A stretch of DNA of 6,205 nucleotides from an uncultured Bacteroidales bacterium (GTDB taxonomy: Bacteria; Bacteroidota; Bacteroidia; Bacteroidales; UBA932), in assembly GCA_946062035.1 (NCBI GenBank), contig CAMGTS010000081.1:1-6205 (forward strand). Direction: 5' to 3'. The translations under genes and the position numbers were made by a program. Positions 1 to 5,230 of the stretch are shown piece by piece (positions within the stretch are counted from its first letter, which is position 1; the number at the start of each line of letters is the position of its first letter). The notes beneath the pieces are model-generated. The model was not told where the DNA came from. It saw nothing but the letters and a program-made list of their open reading frames with translations, and did no database searches.

Positions 1-258
1 GAAAGAGATGATATCTATTGCCGAGGGAAATCCGTTATCTTGTGCACCGAACCGTGCGCCAAATGCTCAAGATTAACTACTCCCATCGGAGTATAAAATG
101 AATTGTATTTTCCCGTTTTCATAGTATATAAGTTTCTGTTATTCAGGTTTTTAGGTCTTTTGCAAACTATTTTTACAGTCATATCGACCGCAAATGCTCC
201 AGGTTTCTCTCCCGCAACTTTTCAATATGAAGTTAGTAAAAATATTTGAAACAGATAT
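1..258. other. Left-edge stretch with no recognised gene
   Basis: Lying downstream of the oxidoreductase terminator, this stretch is A/T-rich and has no long open frame on either strand. The plus-strand frame open from the window edge ends in TAA at 94-96, and a second one ends at 74-76. Both are too short to identify and could be the tail of a gene outside the window or chance. One 55-codon minus-strand ORF is listed separately with low confidence. A 12-base near-direct repeat (CAAATGCTCnAG) occurs at 60-71 and 191-202. No tRNA, riboswitch or mobile-element end is visible. Confidence 0.5.
15..182 (-). CDS. Doubtful small ORF, 55 aa, hypothetical
   Basis: An ATG at 180-182 opens a 55-codon frame closed by TAG at 15-17. 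The product begins MTVKIVCKRPKNLNN and ends HKITDFPRQ. It is basic, has one cysteine, and shows no signal peptide, membrane segment or motif I recognise. An in-frame ATG at codon 21 would give a 35-residue version. No clear Bacteroidota promoter box precedes it, and its codon choice looks more A/T-rich than that of the neighbouring genes. It lies downstream of the oxidoreductase terminator on the same strand, so it would need its own promoter. It could equally be a chance ORF or a relic. No function is proposed. Confidence 0.15.
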   Translation of the reverse strand: MTVKIVCKRPKNLNNRNLYTMKTGKYNSFYTPMGVVNLEHLAHGSVHKITDFPRQ

Positions 259-297
259 AAAAAATAAGGTGCGGTCCTCATCGGGTCGCACCTTATT
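259..297 (-). terminator. Intrinsic terminator of the oxidoreductase gene
   Basis: An 11-bp perfect inverted repeat, AATAAGGTGCG at 263-273 and its complement at 287-297, encloses a 13-base loop. Read on the minus strand, the second arm runs into six T residues (264 down to 259, the first two within the stem) and then an A/T-rich stretch. It starts 18 bases past the oxidoreductase stop codon, as expected for a Rho-independent terminator of that gene. The plus-strand reading has no T run beyond the two that end the stem, so it should act mainly on minus-strand transcripts. Confidence 0.92.
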
Positions 298-315
298 CTC
301 TATAAAATCGGACGA

Positions 316-3300
316 TTACTTGCCTGCGAGTTTCTTATAGCCCTCGTAGCGAAGTTTAGCGTATTTCTCAGTCAATGAGAAGAGCTCGTCAGCCTCCTTA
401 GGGAAAGTCTTCAAAAGTGACGCATATCTTACCTCACCCTTGATGAAATCCTGGAACTTAGACCAATCAGGCTCTTTGCTGTCCAAAGTGAACGGATTAG
501 TTCCCTCAGCCACATCAGGATTGTAGCGGTAGAGCTGCCAGTAACCGCACTCTACTGCCTTCTTCTCCTCAAGCTGGCTATGAGACATACCTGCCTTCAA
601 ACCGTGATTGATACATGGAGCATAAGCGATAATCAATGACGGGCCATCGTGAGCCTCAGCCTCCTGAAGAGCCTTGAGGAACTGTGCCTGGCTTGAGCCT
701 GTAGCGACCTGTGCCACATATACATAGCCATAGCTCATCGCCATCATGCCAAGGTCTTTCTTACGGATTTTCTTACCTGAGGTAGCGAATTTCGCTACTG
801 CACCTGCAGGAGTAGACTTAGAAGACTGACCACCTGTATTTGAGTAAACCTCTGTATCAACGACAAGAACGTTTACATTCTCACCTGACGCAAGTACATG
901 GTCGAGTCCGCCGTAACCGATATCGTAACCCCAACCGTCGCCACCGATAATCCACTGTGAACGAGGAATCATGCAGTCGATATACTCGGCAATTTCCTTG
1001 CAAGCAGGGCAGTTACAATCCTTAATCATCGGTTCAAGCTCAGCGACAACAGCCTTGCTTACTTCGATATTGTTTACATCAGCCAACCACTTCTCAAGAA
1101 GAGCCTTAACCTCAGGCTTAACGTTCTCGTTAGCGACAGCCTCAGTAGCTCTCTTGATAAGGGTGTCTCTGAGTCTTACGTAACCGAGTCTCTGACCAAG
1201 ACCGAACTCTGCGTTATCCTCGAACAAAGAGTTAGCCCAGGCAGGACCATGACCGTTCTTATCCTTGCAATAAGGAGATGCAGGGAATGAACCGCTGTAG
1301 ATTGAAGTACAACCTGTGGCGTTAGCGACCATCATTCTGTCACCGAAGAGCTGAGTGATGAGCTTGATATATGGAGTCTCGCCGCAACCTGCGCAAGCGC
1401 CTGAGAATTCAAACAAAGGCTGTGCGAACTGTGAGTTCTTGACGTTTGCTGTCTTAGGAGCCACATTATCCTTATAACCCACCTTGCTGTGGAGATATTC
1501 AAAGTTCTTCTGCTCAGCCTCCTGTGTAGCGGCAGGTTTCATAACAAGTGCCTTCTCCTTTGCAGGACATACATCTGCGCAGTTGCCGCAACCGGTACAG
1601 TCTGCCGGATCAACCTGCATAGTGAAGAAATAGTCCTTGAATATAGCGTTACCCTTAGCTCTCTTGATTGATGCAGGAGCCTTCTCAGCCTCCTCCGGAG
1701 TCATAAGGAACGGACGGATAGCGGCGTGAGGACAGATTGTAGCGCACTGGTTGCACTGGATACAGTTAGCAGGATTCCACTCAGGGATGTGAGTAGCGAT
1801 GCCTCTCTTCTCGAAAGCGGCCGTACCTGCAGGGATTACACCGTCAGGGAAATCTTTGAATACGCTTACAGGAAGATCATTACCGCACTGTGCGTTTACG
1901 GGATCAGCCACCTTTCTTACCCAATCAGGAGCCATTCTTGAATATGAATCAGGAACGAACTTCGAAGCAGGAAGGTTCTTCCACTCTGCAGGAACCTCAA
2001 CCTTAACATACTCACCGCCTCTGTCTACAGCAGCGTAGTTCATGTTAACGACATTCTCACCCTTCTTACCGTAGCTCTTCTCGATCATGTGCTTCATCTC
2101 CTTGACAGCCGCCTCGTAAGGGATAATGTTAGCGATTTTGAAGAATGCGCTCTGGAGAATTGAGTTGGTCCTGTTGCCAAGGCCAATCTCTTCAGCGATC
2201 TTAGTAGCGTTGATGATATAGAAGTTAAGGTTCTTCTGGGCGATCTGATATTTAATGAAATCAGGAAGTCTCTTCAAAGTCTCCTCAGCGTCCCACAAGC
2301 TGTTCAAAAGGAAAGTACCTCCGTTCTTGATACCTCTCAAAACATCGTATTTTGTCAAGTAAGAAGTTACGTGGCAAGCTACGAAGTCCGGAGTCGAAAC
2401 AAGATATGGTGAAGTGATAGGGCTGTCGCCGAATCTGAGGTGTGAGCATGTGAAACCGCCTGACTTCTTTGAGTCGTAGTCAAAGTATGCCTGACAATAT
2501 TTAGGTGTGCTTTCACCGATAATCTTGATAGTGTTCTTGTTCGCACCTACTGTACCATCTGAACCGAGACCATAGAACTTGCACTCGTATGTACCGGCCT
2601 TCGCAAGAGAAATCTCCTCTTTCTGTGGAAGCGAAAGGAATGAAAGATCATCAACGATACCGATTGTAAATGAGTTCTTTGGCTCGTTTGCCTTCAAGTT
2701 CTCATAAACCGCCAAGATCTGCGCAGGAGTCGTGTCCTTTGAAGAAAGACCATAACGGCCACCGACAATCTTGATTTCGCTGCACTGCTCTGCAAGAGTA
2801 GCCTTTACATCAAGGTAAAGCGGCTCGCCTACTGAACCCGGCTCTTTGCATCTGTCGAGGACAGCTATCTTCTTGACGCTCTTAGGAAGAACTCTCATGA
2901 AGTATTTTGCGCTGAAAGGTCTGTAAAGTCTTACAACGATAACACCCACTTTCTCGCCTTTTGCCACAAGATGATCGACTACCTCACGGACAGTATCCGT
3001 AACTGAACCCATTGCAATTACAATGTTCTCAGCATCAGGTGCTCCGAAGTAATCGAAAGGCAAGTAGTGACGGCCGCAAAGCTCGCCGACCTCACCCATA
3101 TATCTCGCTACGATATCAGGAACAGCCTCATAGTATGAGTTTCTTGCCTCAGTCTCCTGGAAGTAAACGTCAGCGTTCTGTGCAGTACCCTTGGTAACTG
3201 GCTTGTTAGGGTTGAGAGCTCTCTTACGGAAGTTCGCAAGTGCCTTTGTGCTAACCATCTCCTTAAGTCCCTCTTCTGGAAGAACCTCAATCTTCTGAAT

Positions 3301-3843
3301 CTCGTGAGATGTTCTGAAACCATCGAAGAAGTGAACGAACGGTACTGAAGATTTGATAGTAGAAAGGTGAGCTACCGCGGCAAGATCCATCGCCTCCTGA
3401 ACAGAAGCAGACGCCAACATAGCGAAACCGGTCTGCCTTACAGCCATAACATCCTGCTGATCTCCGAAAATAGAGAGAGCATGAGTCGCAAGGCTTCTTG
3501 CAGAAACGTGGAAAACCGCAGGAAGCAACTCTCCCGCAATCTTGTACATATTAGGGATCATTAGCAGCAATCCCTGAGAAGCTGTAAATGTTGATGTTAA
3601 TACACCTGCCTGAAGTGAACCATGAACCGCACCGGCAGCTCCCGCCTCACTCTCCATCTCAACGACCTTGACTTGCTCGCCAAAGAGGTTCTTTCTTCCA
3701 AAAGCCGACCACTCGTCGATATGCTCCGCCATAGGTGATGACGGAGTGATAGGATAAATAGCGGCCAACTCGCTGAAAAGATAAGCTACATGAGCGGCAG
3801 CCTGGTTACCATCACAGGTAAGAAAAACTTTTTCCTTTGCCAT
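316..3843 (-). CDS. nifJ: Pyruvate:ferredoxin (flavodoxin) oxidoreductase, single-chain, 1175 aa
   Basis: Cytoplasmic enzyme of anaerobic metabolism that converts pyruvate, CoA and oxidised ferredoxin or flavodoxin to acetyl-CoA, CO2 and reduced carrier. All expected homodimeric PFOR domains are present in order. An N-terminal pyrimidine-binding domain has YPITPSS (Thr33), the EMESEAG motif (Glu66) and HVSARS (Arg116), matching Thr31, Glu64 and Arg114 of the Desulfovibrio africanus enzyme with a constant offset of two. Next come the transketolase C-terminal-like domain (RLYRPF), the gamma-type catalytic domain, and a two-cluster ferredoxin domain with Cys694/697/700/704 and Cys749/752/755/759. 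The C-terminal TPP domain has Cys817, Cys820, Cys845 and Cys1077 for the proximal 4Fe-4S cluster, and a GDGW...N motif (Asp969, Asn1002) for Mg-TPP. No key residue is missing. I chose the ATG at 3841-3843, giving MAKEKVFLTCDGN; the frame also extends nine codons to a TTG at 3868-3870, which is less likely. It has its own promoter and terminator. Pyruvate is the likeliest 2-oxoacid, though a related one cannot be excluded. Confidence 0.97.
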   Translation of the reverse strand: MAKEKVFLTCDGNQAAAHVAYLFSELAAIYPITPSSPMAEHIDEWSAFGRKNLFGEQVKVVEMESEAGAAGAVHGSLQAGVLTSTFTASQGLLLMIPNMYKIAGELLPAVFHVSARSLATHALSIFGDQQDVMAVRQTGFAMLASASVQEAMDLAAVAHLSTIKSSVPFVHFFDGFRTSHEIQKIEVLPEEGLKEMVSTKALANFRKRALNPNKPVTKGTAQNADVYFQETEARNSYYEAVPDIVARYMGEVGELCGRHYLPFDYFGAPDAENIVIAMGSVTDTVREVVDHLVAKGEKVGVIVVRLYRPFSAKYFMRVLPKSVKKIAVLDRCKEPGSVGEPLYLDVKATLAEQCSEIKIVGGRYGLSSKDTTPAQILAVYENLKANEPKNSFTIGIVDDLSFLSLPQKEEISLAKAGTYECKFYGLGSDGTVGANKNTIKIIGESTPKYCQAYFDYDSKKSGGFTCSHLRFGDSPITSPYLVSTPDFVACHVTSYLTKYDVLRGIKNGGTFLLNSLWDAEETLKRLPDFIKYQIAQKNLNFYIINATKIAEEIGLGNRTNSILQSAFFKIANIIPYEAAVKEMKHMIEKSYGKKGENVVNMNYAAVDRGGEYVKVEVPAEWKNLPASKFVPDSYSRMAPDWVRKVADPVNAQCGNDLPVSVFKDFPDGVIPAGTAAFEKRGIATHIPEWNPANCIQCNQCATICPHAAIRPFLMTPEEAEKAPASIKRAKGNAIFKDYFFTMQVDPADCTGCGNCADVCPAKEKALVMKPAATQEAEQKNFEYLHSKVGYKDNVAPKTANVKNSQFAQPLFEFSGACAGCGETPYIKLITQLFGDRMMVANATGCTSIYSGSFPASPYCKDKNGHGPAWANSLFEDNAEFGLGQRLGYVRLRDTLIKRATEAVANENVKPEVKALLEKWLADVNNIEVSKAVVAELEPMIKDCNCPACKEIAEYIDCMIPRSQWIIGGDGWGYDIGYGGLDHVLASGENVNVLVVDTEVYSNTGGQSSKSTPAGAVAKFATSGKKIRKKDLGMMAMSYGYVYVAQVATGSSQAQFLKALQEAEAHDGPSLIIAYAPCINHGLKAGMSHSQLEEKKAVECGYWQLYRYNPDVAEGTNPFTLDSKEPDWSKFQDFIKGEVRYASLLKTFPKEADELFSLTEKYAKLRYEGYKKLAGK

Positions 3844-3887
3844 TTTGCTGTTATTTATTATAGAATTCAATATTCAAAAATCGCCTC

Positions 3888-3919
3888 CAAATTTAGCATT
3901 TAAAAGGCTTATAAACAAA
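3888..3919 (-). promoter_or_regulatory. Bacteroidota-type promoter for the oxidoreductase gene
   Basis: On the minus strand a TTTG (3916-3919) is followed after exactly 20 bases by TAAATTTG (3888-3895). Both match the known Bacteroidota primary-sigma consensus, TTTG at -33 and TAnnTTTG at -7, with ideal spacing. Transcription would start near 3881-3883, giving an A/T-rich leader of about 40 bases. No Shine-Dalgarno site is obvious before the ATG, which is normal for the phylum. This is the best promoter in the window and implies that the gene is transcribed independently of fabD. Confidence 0.8.
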
Positions 3920-3924
3920 CGATA

Positions 3925-3956
3925 GAGGGTGACTGAGTTTATTTTCAGTCGCCCTC
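3925..3956 (-). terminator. Terminator-like hairpin between fabD and the oxidoreductase gene
   Basis: Two 12-base arms, 3925-3936 (GAGGGTGACTGA) and 3945-3956 (TCAGTCGCCCTC), enclose an 8-base A/T-rich loop. One position is not Watson-Crick: it is a C-A mismatch in the minus-strand RNA but a G-U pair in the plus-strand RNA. The minus-strand downstream tract is T-rich but interrupted. It lies 50 bases past the fabD stop and just upstream of the next gene's -33 box. It most likely helps end fabD transcription, though it is weaker than the other terminators here. Confidence 0.6.
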
Positions 3957-3974
3957 AATTGTTTCGCTGATAAA

Positions 3975-3995
3975 CCGGCGGGATTATCGCGCCGG
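3975..3995 (-). terminator. Small GC-rich hairpin just after fabD
   Basis: A 6-bp perfect GC stem (CCGGCG at 3975-3980, CGCCGG at 3990-3995) with a 9-base loop lies 11 bases past the fabD stop codon. On the minus strand it is followed only by TTTAT, a short T run. It may work together with the hairpin at 3925-3956 as a two-part 3' end, or stabilise the message against exonucleases. The terminator role is inferred from position and structure. Confidence 0.4.
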
Positions 3996-4006
3996 ATAAA
4001 CATGGA

Positions 4007-4900
4007 CTACTGAAGTCCGCTGATCGCTGTTCCTGCCGGAGCAAGTTTCTTTACAAGTCCCTGAAGGACTGTTCCAGGTCCGAGCTCGACAAACTCATTC
4101 GCACCGTCAGCGACCATCTTCTCGACAATCTGCGCCCATCTTACAGGATGAGTCAACTGGATAAGCAGATTCTTTTTGATTTCAGCCGGATCGGTGTGAG
4201 GCAGCGCATCTACATTCTGATATACCGGGCATACAGGAGCCGTAATGACAGCCTTTTCAATCGCCTCAGCAAGCTCTACACGTGCAGGATCCATAAGTGG
4301 AGAGTGGAATGCGCCTCCGACAGCCAAAGGAACAACTCTTCTCGCACCCTTCGCCTTAAGGGCCTCACCGGCAGCAGCCACAGCGTCAATATCGCCGCTG
4401 ATAACGACCTGACCATGAGAGTTATAGTTTGCAGCGACAACAACACCCTTGCCTGCAGTCTTAGTCACCTCAGCGCAAACCTCCTCAATCGGACCATCCT
4501 CCATTCCGAGGACAGCGGCCATTGTGGATGGCTTCAACTCGCAAGCTTTCTGCATCGCGAACGCACGTTTTGAAACGAGCACAAGACCCTCTTCAAAACT
4601 TAAAGCGCCTGCTGCCGTCAGAGCCGAAAACTCGCCAAGTGAATGACCTGCGACCATATCAGGTTTAAAATTCTCCATGCACTTCGCAAGAACTACCGAA
4701 TGAATGAAAATCGCAGGCTGAGTTACTTTTGTCTGCTTCAACTCATCGGCTGTTCCTGTAAACATTATATCTGAGATTCTCCATCCCAAAATTTCATTTG
4801 CTTTTTCAAAAAGCTCCTTTGCCTTAGGATTGCTGTTGTAGAGATCTTGTCCCATTCCTGTAAACTGCGCTCCCTGGCCCGGAAATACGTAAGCTTTCAT
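4007..4900 (-). CDS. fabD: Malonyl-CoA:acyl carrier protein transacylase (FabD), 297 aa
   Basis: Cytoplasmic enzyme of type II fatty-acid synthesis that transfers malonyl from CoA to the phosphopantetheine thiol of acyl carrier protein. The sequence opens with the family motif FPGQGAQ (Gln9), followed by the nucleophile elbow GHSLGE (Ser87), the substrate-carboxylate arginine in SKRAFAM (Arg112) and the catalytic histidine in GGAFHSPLM (His199). The C-terminal part has THPVRW and ELGPGTVLQGL, typical of the family. At 297 residues it is close to the roughly 310 of the E. coli enzyme, and it appears complete. The ATG at 4898-4900 puts the GQG motif at the usual place, and no better upstream start is seen. 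A -7 box lies about 45 bases upstream. The gene is not in a visible fab cluster here: its downstream neighbour is the oxidoreductase, behind hairpins and a separate promoter, and a tRNA gene diverges upstream. Stand-alone placement and length argue against a polyketide-synthase acyltransferase domain. Confidence 0.96.
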   Translation of the reverse strand: MKAYVFPGQGAQFTGMGQDLYNSNPKAKELFEKANEILGWRISDIMFTGTADELKQTKVTQPAIFIHSVVLAKCMENFKPDMVAGHSLGEFSALTAAGALSFEEGLVLVSKRAFAMQKACELKPSTMAAVLGMEDGPIEEVCAEVTKTAGKGVVVAANYNSHGQVVISGDIDAVAAAGEALKAKGARRVVPLAVGGAFHSPLMDPARVELAEAIEKAVITAPVCPVYQNVDALPHTDPAEIKKNLLIQLTHPVRWAQIVEKMVADGANEFVELGPGTVLQGLVKKLAPAGTAISGLQ

Positions 4901-4944
4901 ATTATTAAGGTTTTAGTTTCTTATTATTAGGTCAGCCTTGGCCG

Positions 4945-4952
4945 CAAAGATA
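4945..4952 (-). promoter_or_regulatory. Probable -7 box of the fabD promoter
   Basis: The minus strand reads TATCTTTG, a full match to the Bacteroidota -7 consensus TAnnTTTG, 44 bases before the fabD ATG. No good TTTG is found at the expected 19-21 base distance upstream; the nearest TTTG is only about 11 bases away. The call rests on the single box and its position. The resulting leader, rich in A and T before the ATG, fits the phylum. Confidence 0.5.
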
Positions 4953-5052
4953 TCCATTTATACCAAAAATCATATCATTTCCCGGACAATGTGCAGTAGG
5001 CGAGGTCCTTTAGAGATGGGCCGCACATATTCCGCTTGCGACAATTTTTCCG

Positions 5053-5060
5053 TAACTTTG
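5053..5060 (+). promoter_or_regulatory. Probable -7 box of the tRNA-Arg promoter
   Basis: TAACTTTG matches the Bacteroidota -7 consensus TAnnTTTG exactly. It lies 19 bases before the mature tRNA 5' end, so the primary transcript would carry a leader of roughly 12-14 bases for RNase P to remove. A TTG at 5036-5038 is only 14 bases upstream rather than about 20, so the -33 element is poor or absent. Confidence 0.5.
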
Positions 5061-5079
5061 CGGAGTCCTTAGAGGATAC

Positions 5080-5151
5080 GCCTCCGTATTTCAATGGATA
5101 GAAAAAGAGATTCCGGTTCTCTCGATGCGGGTTCGATTCCTGCCGGAGGCG
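5080..5151 (+). tRNA. tRNA-Arg, anticodon CCG
   Basis: A complete cloverleaf can be drawn by hand. The acceptor stem GCCTCCG (5080-5086) pairs fully with CGGAGGC (5144-5150). The D stem is TTTC/GAAA with a GGA-containing loop. The anticodon stem AGAGA/TCTCT has loop TTCCGGT, so anticodon CCG lies at 5113-5115. The variable region is 4 bases, and the T stem GCGGG/CCTGC has loop TTCGATT. The discriminator is G5151. The following bases are CAA, so CCA is added after transcription, as is common in this phylum. It reads the CGG arginine codon. The known arginine identity elements A20 and C35 are present. It diverges from fabD and converges on the lipoprotein gene. Confidence 0.95.
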
Positions 5152-5152
5152 C

Positions 5153-5195
5153 AAAAAAGGTGGCCGATGCCGTTGCAGACATCGCCACCCTTTTT
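5153..5195. terminator. Bidirectional terminator shared by tRNA-Arg and the lipoprotein gene
   Basis: The arms GGTGGCCGATG (5159-5169) and CATCGCCACC (5180-5189) form a 10-bp stem with one bulged C. The stem is flanked by six A residues on the left (5153-5158) and five T residues on the right (5191-5195). Read on the plus strand the T run ends the tRNA transcript; read on the minus strand the A run becomes six U residues and ends the lipoprotein mRNA. The left run starts two bases after the tRNA discriminator, so the tRNA trailer is essentially this hairpin. The symmetric layout fits the convergent gene arrangement. Confidence 0.88.
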
Positions 5196-5204
5196 ATCTG
5201 TCTG

Positions 5205-5219
5205 TCATGCCAAGCATGA
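5205..5219. repeat. Short perfect inverted repeat after the lipoprotein stop
   Basis: TCATGC and GCATGA flank a 3-base CAA spacer, between the lipoprotein stop codon (5231-5233) and the shared terminator. It could fold as a 6-bp tight hairpin in the 3' untranslated region. It has no adjacent T run, so it is not a terminator on its own, and it may be chance. Confidence 0.35.
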
Positions 5220-5230
5220 GCAGCGGCTTA

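Noticed and set aside
2..74. Minus-strand frame near the left edge (FGARFGAQDNGFPSAIDI) running out of the window
   Set aside because: No start codon is visible before the window edge and the reading conflicts with the 55-codon ORF in another frame. There is too little to judge.
1..96. Plus-strand frame open from the window edge with cysteines (ILCTEPCAKCSRL)
   Set aside because: Only 31 codons are visible before the stop and a second plus frame is also open there. Nothing distinguishes a real gene tail from chance.
971..3564. Several plus-strand ORFs of 60-79 codons, and one minus-strand ORF at 3108-3323, within the oxidoreductase gene
   Set aside because: All overlap a complete, motif-supported coding frame, lack promoters and leaders, and have low-complexity translations.
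3844..3870. Nine-codon N-terminal extension of the oxidoreductase starting at a TTG
   Set aside because: The extension is A/T-rich leader sequence (MNSIINNSK) unlike the family N-terminus. The ATG at 3843 begins MAKEKVFLTCDGN, keeps motif positions within two residues of the Desulfovibrio enzyme, and leaves a normal leader after the promoter.
4148..4573. 141-codon plus-strand ORF
   Set aside because: It lies entirely antisense to fabD, whose frame is supported by catalytic motifs. The translation has no recognisable domain and is what a mirror frame of a well-conserved gene gives.
5004..5022. Possible short hairpin GGTCC/GGGCC in the fabD-tRNA spacer
   Set aside because: It has only five pairs including a wobble, with a 9-base loop and no T run. 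This is within what chance gives in a spacer of this size.
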